From assembly GCF_008831285.2 (NCBI RefSeq), contig NC_045148.1:8375001-8439000 (forward strand): 64,000 nt of DNA, written 5' to 3'. The position numbers were made by a program, and so were the translations under genes. Positions 12,289-24,051 of this stretch are shown here, piece after piece (positions within the stretch are counted from its first letter, which is position 1; each line of letters starts with the position of its first letter). Source of the DNA: Nymphaea colorata. Lineage: Eukaryota > Streptophyta > Magnoliopsida > Nymphaeales > Nymphaeaceae. The notes beneath the pieces are model-generated. The model had not been told where the DNA came from and did no database searches. It saw only the letters and a program-made list of their open reading frames with translations.

Positions 12289-12800
12289 GGAGCGTTTGTA
12301 TGATATCCTCAAAAATCACACTTTTATGAAAACTTAGTTTTATATTTGGTTTTGGGTTTATTAAAATAGTTTGTGTTTGAGTGACACATAGGGGCAGAGC
12401 CAAGGTAGGGCCCCGTGCATGGGCCTTGGCCCCACCTCAATTTAAAAAAGAAAAAAAATTACATGTAAACTTTAGAAAACTTCACTTGTTTTATGTATAA
12501 ATTTTGAAAAATGATATTTCGGCCTTAATCAAAATTTAGAAACTTTAATTCGATCATCCTCATAAAAAATGTTTGGCTCCGCCTTGGTGACACACTCAAA
12601 ACATGTTTTTCTTTTTTGGCAAATAACCCAAGGAGAGGGGAAAAGGAAAGTTATGTTCATTCTCCTTTGGAAAACCGGGTTCCCTGAAAATATGATTTTT
12701 GCCAAATCCACGTTTTACATCATCCAACACACCCTAAACTGTGTTTTGGAAATGAAATCAAAACCTGGTTTTGATTTGAGCTACCATCCAAAGGTCCCCT
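12289..12800 (+). mobile_element. Degenerate MITE (GTTTGGATGACACC type) with nested insertion
   Basis: The left end (GGAGCGTTTGTATGATATCC) and the right end (CTACCATCCAAAGGTCCCC) are imperfect inverted repeats. They correspond to the ends of the better preserved element at 22834-23133. Internal words such as AAACCTGGTTTTG are shared. A second element sits inside, at 12389-12586. Confidence 0.5.
12389..12586 (+). mobile_element. hAT-like MITE with 8-bp target duplication
   Basis: The element is flanked by GTGACACA at 12381-12388 and again at 12587-12594. Its ends are inverted relative to each other: GGCAGAGCCAAGG on the left and TTTGGCTCCGCCTTG on the right. An 8-bp target duplication is typical of hAT-superfamily elements. 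At 198 bp it is non-autonomous. Related copies with the GGCGGAGCC end lie at about 16046, 20529, 21334, 22443 and 23134. Confidence 0.7.
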
Positions 12801-12884
12801 CGTGCTTAATTTAGCTTGAAGATCTTAAGTCCAATCTCTTAGCTAGATGATAGAGACGGTAATTTGGACAAACAACCTTGTTTA

Positions 12885-13171
12885 TCGGGTATTGGTTTAA
12901 AGCATAGTTAAGTCTACCATAATTGTTGGGTACTGGTTTAAAACATCGTTAAGTCTACCATAATTGTTGGGTACTGGCTTAAAACATCGTTAAGTCTACC
13001 ATAATTGTTGGGTACTGGCTTAAAACATCGTTAAGTCTACCATAATTGTTGGGTACTGGCTTAAAACATCGTTAAGTCTACCATAATTGTTGGGTACTGG
13101 TTTAAAACATCGTTAAGTCTACCATAATTGTTGGGTACTGGTTTAAAACATCGTTAAGTCTATCATAATTG
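12885..13171 (+). repeat. 41-bp minisatellite, seven copies
   Basis: Seven tandem units of exactly 41 bp. Each contains GGTACTGG(T/C)TTAAAACATC and GTTAAGTCTACCATAATTG. The first unit is the most diverged, the last carries one change, and units 3 to 5 share the C variant (GGCTTAAAA). There are no spacers, so this is a minisatellite and not a CRISPR array. Confidence 0.95.
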
Positions 13172-13198
13172 GGTGAACAAGTAATAAAAAGGTGGTAA

Positions 13199-13400
13199 AT
13201 GCTACGCTTGGCGGTGCCTAAAGGAGCGGAATGCAAGCAAATGGTAAGGCGGCCTGCACTCAAAAGGTCGAAGGTTCAAATTTCACGGTCGCTCTCATGT
13301 TTTAGTATGTTATTCATACGGGTTGTAAATGGTAGCAAGAACGACACTCAAGTGTTGAAGGATGTTCATTTAATCGGAACTTTAGAATCATAAGGGTATG
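13199..13400 (+). mobile_element. Possible tRNA-derived SINE remnant
   Basis: AGGTCGAAGGTTCAAATTTC (about 13266-13285) resembles a tRNA T-arm/B box. It lies about 30 bp after AAGCAAATGGTAAGGC, which could be a weak A box. No cloverleaf can be drawn confidently and no clear tail is seen. It is not a functional tRNA gene. Confidence 0.25.
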
Positions 13401-16400
13401 GTCTGAGGGTTTTACTTTTTAACCTTAGGGTTTTACCTGACTTTTCTTAAGTAAATATAAAGGAAAAAAAATACTATTAAAAGCAAATTAAGCTGTAGAC
13501 GGACCCCTTTCATTTTCTGTGGATAGATCCCTTTAAAGTTTAAACGAGACGGCATCTCGTGGCAATAAGGTCACGCGTTTGAATGAGGGATTCGTTTCAA
13601 GACGCTCAGTCTCAAGAAACGCTCGCTCGGTCCCGTGACTGATCGTCCCCTCGTTCGGAGACTCCCGGAGCTGATGAATAAAGTTTGTGGTATCACCGTC
13701 ATTTCGGCAAAAGTAAAAGGGCTTCCTACTTTTCAGGGTTTTGAATATCGGAGAGCAAGTCATGTATGCTAATTGTCACCAGAATTTTTTTTCCTTGAAA
13801 TTTGCTTTACGTGTTTGAGAAAAATTAAAGAAGGCACTTATGTTTGGGTGAATAACAAATTACTGATTTATAACCTCTAAAAAGTTAGGAAACAATTACT
13901 CCAATTTATGAGAGGAATTCTCCAAAGGTCACTTGTTAAAACAAAATATTGACTTTTAATAGAAAATGACAAAGTATTCACTTAAAAGAACTGCTCCTCT
14001 CTTGGCTTATCAAGGTTTTTTTTTTTCTTTAAGAGATCAATTTTAGTATTTTCTATTTGTGGGCAGTTTTTTAAAAATTTCTTTCAAAAGTTGAGCACCT
14101 ATCTTTTGTTGACTTTTAAAACTTTTTATATGGAAATTTAAAGTTTTCTTAGCTTGCTGGAAGTTCTTCAAAAATTTCTTTCACAAGTTGGGAACATATT
14201 TGTGAAGCTGTGGTATGTTATTTGTTCTAAACATTAGAAATTTTTGTAGATTTATTCTTTGTACTTTTTTGGTTTGAAACTTCCTATTGTTGGATGAGTA
14301 GGAAAACTAAAACATAAGCTTCAGCCTTCGCCTTTTCAGGATAGCCTTGAGGTAACACTCCCGTTAAGTTTTAACTTGTATATCGGTACATGAAATTAAT
14401 GTCCTAAAAACTCGAAATAAAAATTAACCGCCTGCCAACCCTCGCTCCATCAGTGGTGCTAAAGCCCTTCAAACAAACGTTAGAAGCTTCCTGTTACTTT
14501 CTATTAAGTTAAAGCACGCTTTTCCCTTGCCTAAAAATCCTTTTGTTGGCAATAATGGACTTCTAGTACCAAGATAATCTCAAATTCAGTAATAAAAGTG
14601 AAAAATTTCTGTTCTCAAAGAAAAAAAAAAAAACCATGAAGGCAGATGATAAATTTAGCGAACTGGTGGAGAACGAGTCAGCACTAGAGGTAAAAAGAAG
14701 TTCTTTTACCTCATGCATCATTAGACCTTAGAGTTTCGAGTGCCGAATTGCACCATATGGACGTCGACACATTCGGACATTTCTTCAATTATTTCCAATT
14801 CGATTGGTTAGATATAACTTTTTTTCTTTTTGGCAAAAGGATTTCGAAATTAGTTGAATTTCGATATATACTTTTGCATTACCATTGAATCCCGAGTATA
14901 TAAATGTCAAATTTGCGTGTTATAAAAAGCTTTCATCTAATTGTCTAATATTCTCGTCAATAAACGACCAGCTTCACTAAGTTACTCAAATAAAAAGTGG
15001 GATATTCTCAATTTTTAAAAGTGTTGGTCACACTCAAGATTGAAGATATTCATAGGTTGCCTTAAAATTAAGTGCAACTAATGCACATCCATACTCAGTA
15101 GGGGAGTAAAAAAAATTTGATTGAGGAGCACTAATCGATTTTTCCTTTAGGAGAATGAGTGATTGCAAGGCACTGATACAAGCACTACATGCGGCTAGAC
15201 CTAGCTGAACCTAAGTCCAACGTAATCACAATGCAAGATTTTAGGGGCTGGCATGAGCATGAGCAGTCGCCCACATCAGTCACATAGTACCTCCGCTACT
15301 TCCCTGAAAAAGGCTTGTGTTTCTTAAGTCCTTAAAAAGAAGCAACGTCGTTTATCCTAGGTTAAAATTACCACATATTTCATTTATGTCCTACTTTTTT
15401 ATTATCTTTGTTTTACAACTTCTTTAACATTCACTATTTAGAATAAATGTCTGATTTCGTCTATGAACTTTTCCTTTTTCTAATTTTTCATTATTTACCT
15501 AGGCTGCTCCTCCGTGGTCCCATGTCTATCGCGACCCCTCCATTCGAGCTTTTCATAAAGTCATGGACCTAAAAAGACTAATGATTTTTACCATAGTGTC
15601 GACGACATATGGGCACTTTCAATTTTTGTATTTTCGAGACATATTTTTGTCACTGGATAGGTAACTTCCTTTGGTAGCTTTTTAACCCTGCTCGAGGCTT
15701 AGAGAGCTGGCTAGCCAGGTTGGTAAAGCTGCTACATGGCGTCACCTTACCGACATTCATGCTTGACTTCTATTTGCGGCTGAATTAGAGGAACTTAAGC
15801 CAAACTTCAAAGTAACAACATTTCATAAAAATACACTATTTCAAAGAAACAAGTTCAACGAGTAATGATAAGGTAAATTTTTTGTCTGGAGTTCATGTAA
15901 CTTCCACATTTTGTTCCAAATCCGAGATACCAATACACAAACTATCGCCTCGAGATACTGAAAGCAGGTCTACCATCTTGAGGATGAGAGGAGGAATGAA
16001 GACTTCGGCTCTTATTTAGGCAGTAGATAAAATACACTTCCTACCAGTGGCGAAGTTAAGGAGGGGCTTGCAAGGGCCCTGGCCCTACCTTTAAAAAAAA
16101 AAATAAATTACATATAGATTTTAAAAAATTTCACTTGTGATATTTTGGTCTTTGTCAAAATTTATAAACTTTAATTCGATCTCCTTCATGAAAAATTTTT
16201 GGCTTGTTACTCACCAAAAAGTGTTGCCATCCAAATTATTTAACAAATTAAAATTTTGATTACACACACATTAAGAGACTAGTGGTGAAGTCAGAAAAAT
16301 TAATTGAAAAGTACTCATATTTGGTAGAGCATATTATATATATATATATATATTTATTTATTTAAAAATAAATTTTAAAAAACTGGTGGGTGGTGCCGGC

Positions 16401-16690
16401 AACTGTCTGCAACAGTCACCATGTGGCTGCTTTTGCCACTGTAACAGACTAATGGTAACCCAATTTTATGGACAACATTACCCAGTAATGACGTTTTGAT
16501 GTCTCAGGAGCTAAGGCTTCATTGGTTGGTATGCCACTGGAACAGCAACAAAGATCCTACCATCCATGGTCTCAGTCTGCCAAACCCCTAGAATTTTATT
16601 TGCTGGTATGAACACAAATAAAAAGCAAGTGGTGAACAAGTTGAAAGAAGCTTTCATCAGCCAAAGCTAGCTGTCCAATTCATCTACCAG
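13401..16690. other. Intergenic, no gene seen
   Basis: AT-rich sequence without convincing coding potential. It includes a degenerate member of the GGCGGAGCC MITE family (about 16046-16210, starting CCAGTGGCGAAG) and a (TA)n run near 16328-16352. Confidence 0.6.
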
Positions 16691-17113
16691 CACCAAATGG
16701 TCGTAGACTCGATCATGGAGTCGGCCGAGTGCATTTGGCTGCACGAGCGTCGATGCAGGCAAACGGCTGGCTGGGCGAGGACGAGAAAGGGCGAAAAGCG
16801 ACACGAAAGTTTGGAGAAAGAGACGAAAGAGAAGGGGAGTGGGAGGCGGAAAAATACAGGAAAAAGAAGAAGAGAGTTACAGAAGAAAGTGGAAAAGAAG
16901 GCTCACATGCTCTGCGCTCGAGACGAGACCCCCCAGAAGGAGACGCACGGCCTGCGGGGAAAACGGTAGGAAAAAAAAAAGGTAGAAAAAGAGATAGGAC
17001 GAACGGGAAGCCAACAAAGCAAAGCAGGCAGGCTTTGTTTTTCTTTGCCTCTGTTCTCTGCTCTCTGCCTTTAAAATATTTTCTCCTCCCAACTCACTCC
17101 CACACCACAACTA

Positions 17114-17161
<48 letters not shown>

Positions 17162-18157
17162 CAAAGGAAGAGGAGGGGGAGAAAGCCAAACTTTCCTGGC
17201 GCCATGATGATGGTCACTGTGAATCTTTGAGTCTTCACAGCCACAGGGACGCAGCCCTTGTTCAACGTTGCGATTTTCACGGCTTTTATCGCTTTGTGAA
17301 GAACTTGGTCGAAGTTGCAGAAGCGACGAAAAGCGGTTTTTCTTTTTTCTGCATCCCTTCTTCGTGTTCATCGAGATCTTTTTCGTGTCGAGAACGTTCT
17401 AGTGCTCGCTCACGTCAAGTCTCCCTCTGAGCATCAGAAGTTTCTCCTCTCTGTCATGCTTGGCTGAGCTTCATCAGAAGAGAGCGGAGAAGGCGTCTCT
17501 GTCTAGCCACATGGAGAAGCAATATGGCTTGGTTTTACTCTGAATGAGCCCAGAGCAAGACTCGTTTCGAAGCCTTTTTAATATGTAACCTTCTCATCTG
17601 CTCCGGCTAGTTTCTCGTCACGCTTCCTTCACGTCCTCTCTCACTGTCTCTCTGTATTCTGAATATCTACGTTTGAGGAGAGGCATTCTCTCAATTTCGG
17701 ACTTTTGCAACCTTTCTTCGAAAAACAAGACCAGAGGAATCTCATTTTTAGATTCCAGACTCTTTTGCATCTTCTCCGGCAAGTTGGTAACCGGACGCAT
17801 TTCTTCCCTGTTCTTGCAGTTCCTGAAAGCTTCTTTCGAAATTAGCTTCTTTTTCTGCGGAAACCCGCACAGAAGTATTATACATCTTCGAGAACCTGCA
17901 GCTTCCGAGCTTGCTCTGTAAGTTCAAAATCTGGGGAAGATTTATGCTCGAGAACTTACGAATTTCAAAACTTTTCTTCAGAAAAGTTACTAAGGGAAGT
18001 GCCATCGCTCTTTTCGAACACTATCAAACAGAGAATCGACTGAATTTTCATAGTTTCTACAGCAAACCTTCTGTTCTACGAGGGAAAGGAGCTCGTACCC
18101 CTTACAGGCTTCAAGAGAAAGAGAAGAAAGGGGAACGTCCCCATACCATCCATCCCA
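16691..18157 (+). promoter_or_regulatory. Upstream region and likely 5' leader of the SPARK gene
   Basis: This GC-richer, pyrimidine-rich stretch precedes the SPARK start codon. A weak TATA-like TTTAAAATATTT lies at about 17070. It is followed by a (CT)n tract at 17118-17159, a frequent feature of plant 5' leaders. Long open frames here (for example 16729-17430 and 17911-18816) look like low-complexity or out-of-frame artefacts. If the transcript starts near 17100, the leader is about 1 kb long with several upstream AUGs, or contains an unrecognised intron. Confidence 0.4.
17118..17159 (+). repeat. (CT)n microsatellite
   Basis: About 20 uninterrupted CT units upstream of the SPARK-domain gene, probably within or next to its 5' leader. 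Confidence 0.9.
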
Positions 18158-19574
18158 ATGGCTCCATTCCGCTGCCACCTTCTTCTCTTCGTGGCTCTGT
18201 TACTCCTCCGTCTGGGCGACTCGGCAGCCAATCCGGTGCCGTCCTCGCAGCCGATGAACCCAGCCGAGCCGTCCTCCACAGTCCCGGCCTTCCCAGTGCA
18301 GTCCGAGGCGCAGGCATGCCGGCTGGACCTGTCGACGGAGCTCTTCGGCGGCGTGGCGGAGGCGTGCGGGCAGGGCCTGGACCGGAGCCGGTGCTGCCCG
18401 GTGCTGGCGGCCTGGCTGTACGCTGCCCACGCTCGGTCGGCTCTCCAGCCATCCGGCCGCGCCCCTTCGGACCTGCCGGTGATGCCAGAGGACTCGCAGA
18501 GGTGCGTCGTGTCTCTGCAGGCCTCACTGCAAGGCCGAGGCATCGCGCTCCCCCAGCCGAACGCGACGTGCGACACGGTGCTGTGCTTCTGCGGGATTCG
18601 GCTCCACCAGATCGGCTCGCTCAGCTGCCCCGCCGCGTTCAACCTCTCGGCCGTGCCCACTTCCGCAGTCCGTCGGCTGGAGTCCAGCTGCGGCAACTCG
18701 TCCTACGCCGGCTGCACCCGCTGCCTCACCGCGCTGCAGAAGGTACGCGCCCGAGACACAGCTCTCGCCAGCTCCTTTTCTCTGATTATTTCTACCTCGA
18801 GAACACCACCAATTAATCCTCATGTTTTTTTCTTAATACAATTTCTCCTACACCAATTAAAATCTCCATTAAATTCAATAAGATAATTAAAAATGGCAAT
18901 ACTCTTGTTTTTTAGGAGATAACAACGCATCTTCTCAAATCTCAAGTTGAAATATGTACATGAAAGTCACAAAAATTTATAATATTGCAAATTTTAATTT
19001 CAATAAGTTTATTTGGTAGGGGGGCAAACGGGTTTACTATGTTTGGCCACAAGAAATAATGTAAAAAATCTCTTTTCACAACCAAGTTTATATTATATTT
19101 TTAAATTAGCTTACTATTTTTAAAGTTAAGATGATTGAATAACTTACAATTAGGGTGTTGAATATTAAGTTTAATATGATTGAATCTTGGCTCATAATTT
19201 GGGTGTTGTTCGACTTGTATATGCAGCTCAAGGAGGGAGAAAATGCTACCAAGGACGGGAAGGACAGGGCGAGCAAGATGTTCAGCAGGGACTGCCAGCT
19301 GATGGGCTTGACATGGCTTTTGGCCAAGAACAAAACGGCCTACATTCCGACCGTCTCCGCCGTTCTCCGGGCCATCATGTACAGCAACCACCCGCCGCAC
19401 CAGTCCAAGTGCAGCCCGGACCAAGAGAACATGCCCCTAGCCCTTGACTCGGTCCAGTTCTTCCAGGCCGACCCACCCGCCGGTGCCGCCGCCACCACCT
19501 TCCCTACATCTCTAGTGTCCCTTATGATCAACTTCTTGCCCATCTCACTTCTGCTTGCTTTTTGGTTTCCTTGA
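18158..19574 (+). CDS. SPARK-domain GPI-anchored protein (At4g28100-like)
   Basis: Exons 18158-18742 and 19227-19574 join in phase 0 across a 484-bp GT-AG intron and give 310 residues, close to the usual length of this plant family. A signal peptide is visible (MAPFRCHLLLFVALLLLRLG). It is followed by a Pro/Ser-rich linker and a Cys-rich SPARK-type region with ACRLDLSTELFGGVAEACG, SRCCPVLAAWLYAAH, CDTVLCFCGIRLHQIG and SCGNSSYAGCTRCL. Exon 2 carries RDCQLMGLTWLLAKNKTAYI and ends in a small-residue stretch (PPAGAAATT) plus a hydrophobic tail, as expected for GPI attachment. The protein should sit on the outer face of the plasma membrane; its biochemical role is unknown. The ATG is chosen because it begins the signal peptide and lies in a good context (CCCAATGGC). 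Exon 1 is markedly GC-rich compared with its surroundings. Confidence 0.92.
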
Positions 19575-20186
19575 TCGATAGTTCGGGTCGGGCTTTTCCA
19601 TATCTGGATCTGGTCTAGTACTGGATCCAATAGGACCTTTTTCCTCTCCACCTGATTGCACAAGAAACAGCAGGACTAGGCACTTCTATAGTTCGAGTCT
19701 TACGGTTATAATTGCTCATGTACATGAATAAGGTGTTGGTTTTTCTCTTATTGTTTCCCACATCACTAGTTGATCTTGTATGAATGGATTGCATTTTTCA
19801 CTACTTTCATGGATCGATTAAATATTATGATCATCCAAATAGTAAACTGGGCAGGTATGGTTTATGTATTTTAATATATCAGCAAGGTCTGGTTGGAGTT
19901 ATAATTTCCATCAACTGGATATCTTGAGTATAAAAAGGCATACAATATGTATTATTGCCTTCTTGAGTGTGGCTGGCTTTGGGTCATATATTTCACAGGT
20001 GGACTTAGATGTGATTTAACTACTACTCTACACTACTCGGTTAAAGCAGGACCGATGGGCCTACTTGAAATGAATTCTACTACTGGATGATTCGGAATTG
20101 TACTACAGAATTCCCTTCCTATGAAATGGAGATCAATGTCCCATAAATGACATTATTTGATATGAAAAGTATTGTGTTTTTGGAAT
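19575..20186. other. 3' flank of the SPARK gene, no gene seen
   Basis: AT-rich sequence. A plausible poly(A) signal context (GAATAAGG) is near 19724. No coding potential was recognised. Confidence 0.5.

Positions 20187-20255
<69 letters not shown>
20187..20255 (+). repeat. (CA)n(TA)n compound microsatellite
   Basis: About seven CA units followed by about 27 TA units. Confidence 0.95.
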
Positions 20256-20256
<1 letters not shown>

Positions 20257-20528
20257 CTGGCTAGTTTTTTTTTTTTTGTATTGTTAAAAACCGTTGCATG
20301 CATTTGCAACTGCCAGTTGCTTGCCCATAGTTTTTAGTGCTGGAATGTACCTTTTGTCACTGTTTTTAATGACACAAGTTGAAAAAATAACCATTCCACT
20401 ACAAAGTAGCCCGCTAATTTCAATTTTCATACATACATACATATATATATATGTGTGTGTCGAATTCAAAAATATTACTTTTTTGTTTCTGGAAACATGG
20501 TGTGATTATGTCAAATGTTTGTTTTTAG

Positions 20529-20694
20529 TAGTGGAGCTACGTGTGAGCTGGTGCGGCGCTACCCACATCAGCCCATCAAAAATTTCATTATGATAAAGTT
20601 AGACATAGGTTTAGCGAAATGTCACACCAGGCCCAGGTAGGCGACTCAATTTCCTCTTTTACAAAAAGAAAATGCTGGTTCTGCCACTGTTTGA
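20529..20694 (+). mobile_element. GGCGGAGCC-type MITE, degenerate copy
   Basis: The left end AGTGGAGCTACG and the right end GGTTCTGCCACTG are imperfect inverted repeats. They match the ends of the family best seen at 12389-12586 and 22443-22618. Confidence 0.5.
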
Positions 20695-21333
20695 TTTATG
20701 GACGCATGAACATGATCATAGGGTGTGACCATGGCTGTTGTGTTCTCCTATATGAGGAAGGGAGATAGAACTAATTCGTTACACTAATTCCTTAAACATT
20801 TACCAGCAGCTCATCTTCAAATTAAGATTGAGTGGAAGATGAGGTTAATTAAGATGTTGAAGCTTAAAGATACACTCTTAATCAAATACAACACCTACTT
20901 AGCACATGTGCATTCCTTGCCAAATTGCCAGCAAAGTGGAAGACATTTTTTAAAGGCTAATAAATCGTAACACTCTCCCATATACTTCAATTTTATATGT
21001 TCATGGGGATCTGATGAAGCTGGTAATTTGTAAATAAAATATAGTAAAACCAGAAGCACATGGTTAGTTGGTTCACATGGTTAATGGGAGTGTTCAACGC
21101 CGGACCTCAAGCTGAATGTCTGTCTGTGGCTATGTCTCCAATGCAACGAGGACATAATATATAAAACACTGTCGATTGCCAGCTTGAGGTTTTCACAGAT
21201 CTTGAGAGCTTTGCATGTGGGAAGCTTGGTGTAGCAAATTTGTCCAAATTAATGGTGTTATTATCTTGATGATGCTTGAGCACCTGAACTTTTATGGGGC
21301 AAGCAATGTGAATGTTAGTATGGGCAATTGCCT

Positions 21334-21384
21334 GGTGTGGTGTGGGCAATTGCCCACATCAGCCCTTATGTGTCTCCGCCACTG
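21334..21384 (-). mobile_element. Partial GGCGGAGCC-type MITE end
   Basis: On the minus strand it begins CAACAGTGGCGGAGACACA and continues with TGTGGGCAATTGCCCACA. This resembles the start of the element at 22443. The other end is not found. Confidence 0.45.
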
Positions 21385-21770
21385 TTGTTAGCGTAGCTGG
21401 TTTCAATCACTTGCAGGCACAACGAGCTGATCAAGCTCTGATCTGGAACTCCCATACTGTGCATACCGTATGTATATTGAACGAGTCGAGTTAGAGTTGA
21501 AACTTGAACACATTTTCCTCAATCAGTCAGGCTCAAGCCAGGTGAACTTGGCCCATTTAGACCTGTGTAAGTTACGTAGTTTGATACTTTATATGCTATA
21601 TTTTTCTCAACGTTTAACGCAAATAGTCCACTGGGTGTCTTATTTGCCTTTTTAAAAATAGGTCATCGGTTAATTTATCTTATTTGTCTTATTTGCCAGT
21701 TAATTTATCGGGTTTTTTTCATGTTTTTTTTTTTCGAGAAAAACGCATTTTCTCTTTCATTTAAAACTAG

Positions 21771-22058
21771 TTGACCTAGCTTGGCTTGAGTTCGACACAA
21801 GCTCGAGCTGAATTCTGCAAGCCTTTACTCAAATATAACAGGAAAAACAAGTCAACCGAGCTTAGCTCGAGTTCGAGCTGAATGCTGCAAGCCTTTGCTC
21901 AAACATAACATGGAAAACAAGTTGACCTAGCTTTGCTTCAGTTTGAGCCAAGCTCGAGCTGAATCCTGCAAGCCTTTACTCAAACATAACATGGAAAACA
22001 AATTGACCTAGCTTGGGTTGGGTTCGAGCCAAGCTCAAGCCGAATCCTGCAAGCCTTG
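21771..22058 (+). repeat. Tandem repeat of about 82 bp, about 3.6 copies
   Basis: Units start at about 21771, 21852, 21921 and 22003. Each contains TTGACCTAGCTT or a variant, then CAAGCTCGAGCTGAAT and CTGCAAGCCTTTACTCAAA. The second unit is shortened and the fourth is incomplete. Confidence 0.85.
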
Positions 22059-22442
22059 AACCTCAAGCTCGGTCTGGTCCAACTACTCGACTAGAAATTT
22101 TCTGGCGAGCAACCCTAGACACCACAATTTTCCACCCTTTTCAGGATTCTTCCTGTTTGTAATTTATAACTGAGAAATCTGGTTCTGAATCCGAGAGAAC
22201 CAGCTTCAAATTTAAAATATTCCTGTCATGTTCAAGATAAAGTTATTAAAAACTGCATGTGCATGGTTTCTTGCAGTACTAGTTCGGAAATGGCCGGGCT
22301 AGCTCATACTTGTAATTCTCAACTTTTATAAAGACAAGTTCAAGGAGAAGTTATTCAACCTCTGCTTTCTTCCAGTACAAATTCGAAAATGGCAGGGCTC
22401 AAACATCTGAACGCATAGAACAATGAAAGTATCAAGTTGAAG

Positions 22443-22618
22443 CAGTGGCGGAGCCACAAGGTGGCTGGTGTGGGCATTTGCCCACACTAACTTCATAAAA
22501 TTAGTTTAATATATATGTCAATGTTTTGATATTTGATTGTTATATATATAAGTGCCCCAAACAAATTAAAGGTATGGAATGAGTGCTCCACCAAAAAAAA
22601 AAATCTGGATCCGCTAAT
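22443..22618 (+). mobile_element. GGCGGAGCC-type MITE with near-perfect target duplication
   Basis: It begins CAGTGGCGGAGCCACAAGG and ends GGATCCGCTAAT, an imperfect inverted pair. It is flanked by AAGTTGAAG (22434-22442) and AAGTTAAAG (22619-22627), which fits an 8-9 bp target duplication with one change. No transposase is present. Confidence 0.6.
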
Positions 22619-22833
22619 AAGTTAAAGTACCACTGAAGGCTTTCTTCTCTTTTAAAGTACCTGGCGGGTGTTGGGCCCAAAATATTGCTCCCAATTCAAC
22701 CAATATATGTTTGAGAAAATTGCTAGATATATTTTTTGTCAAATGTAAACCTAGAAAATGTGTTGATCAATAATGTTTATGTACTAGTACATAAAATATG
22801 AAAGAGTTAATTACTTCTGTAAAAAGGTTTTGG

Positions 22834-23133
22834 GGGCCGTTTGGATGACACCCTCTTATAATCTAGTTTCGTGAAAACTTTGCTTTGTGGTAACTCAGTT
22901 TTTTTAATGAGTTTTCCGAACTTGGTTTATCTTCTTTAGATGACACACCTAAAACTTGGTGTTTTTTATAAATACCAGGTCAGGTTAAAATCCTATTTTA
23001 CAAAACCAGGTTTTGTCAAGTTTGAGTTGTCTTCAAAATCAATTTTAGTATGACGCCTAATTAAACACTTCGTAAACCTAAAAACTAGGCTTTTGAGACA
23101 AAACCAGGTTTTGAGGTGTCATCCGAATACCTA
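22834..23133 (+). mobile_element. MITE with GGATGACACC inverted ends
   Basis: The left end GGCCGTTTGGATGACACCC and the right end AGGTGTCATCCGAATACC are inverted repeats. The interior has self-complementary words (AAACCAGGTTTTG occurs near both sides). It is the same family as the degenerate copy at 12289-12800. Confidence 0.65.
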
Positions 23134-23325
23134 AGGGTGGAGCCAAAAATTTTTCTTGAAGGGGGGGAGGCAAAATAAAGTTTTTAAATTTTGACTAGAG
23201 CGGAAATATCATTTTTCAAATTTTTTATATAAAACAAACAAAATTTTCTAAATTACATACAAATATTTTAAAAAAAAATTGAGGTGGGGCTAGTGCCCAT
23301 GCGTGAACCCCTACCTTGGCTCCGC
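23134..23325 (-). mobile_element. GGCGGAGCC-type MITE adjoining the previous element
   Basis: Ends are GGGTGGAGCCAAAAA on the left and CTACCTTGGCTCCGCCCC on the right. The interior (TTTTAAATTTTGACTAGAGC) is the reverse complement of the interior at 12389-12586. It lies directly at the right end of the GGATGACACC MITE. Confidence 0.6.
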
Positions 23326-23712
23326 CCCTACCAATACGTAGCTTTTGATCGAGATGTTCTTGGTGCAATCCTAGCCATTGAATTTTCGCGTGTTAAAAAT
23401 GAACATTGGTGTATTTAAAAACTAACATTTTTACAATTCTGTTTGCTGTTTCCGAAATGGAAGCTGGTAAAAGTCGAGTAAGAGTCACAAATCATAATCC
23501 GAGTTGGAAAGACCAACTGTACACACCTCATCAACTGCTTATCCTATTGTCTAAACTGCTCATTACTTGTAGCAGCTACATCCATATTGATTTATCGATC
23601 TCCACGTTCTAGGAGCCCTTTATTTTAAAATAGAATTTAAATTTCCTTAGATCATGAGAATGTGAGGCGCAACACAAAAACATAGAACTCCCCTTCTAAC
23701 ACGTATAGGAAG

Positions 23713-23713
<1 letters not shown>

Positions 23714-23780
<67 letters not shown>
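23714..23780 (+). repeat. (TA)n microsatellite
   Basis: A run of about 67 bp of AT dinucleotides. Confidence 0.95.
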
Positions 23781-23783
<3 letters not shown>

Positions 23784-23998
23784 AAAGCTTATTGTCATAG
23801 TTGGTTAGGCCGTCATATGTATTTTATATATGTATTTTATATATAGGAAAATTGAATTATGACTCTACCTATCTAGAATCGCCCAACTCACTCATGAGGA
23901 AATTCTATTTGTTTTTCTATCAACCAACCATCACAATAGATTAAACGTCCCTCATGAGTGAGTTGAGACTTTGGGATCATAGAAAGAACTACCATTCA

Positions 23999-24051
<53 letters not shown>

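Noticed and set aside
12885-13171. CRISPR-like array
   Set aside because: The units abut with no spacers, and the setting is a plant nuclear genome.
13199-13290. Functional tRNA gene
   Set aside because: Only a T-arm-like word is convincing. There is no acceptor stem pairing or anticodon loop that I can draw.
16729-17430. 233-residue open frame upstream of the SPARK gene
   Set aside because: It crosses the (CT)n tract, is of biased composition with no recognisable domain, and has a competing frame beside it. It is most likely leader or promoter sequence.
17911-18816. 301-residue frame overlapping SPARK exon 1
   Set aside because: It is an out-of-frame reading of a GC-rich exon. The SPARK frame has the signal peptide, Cys pattern and correct splice phase.
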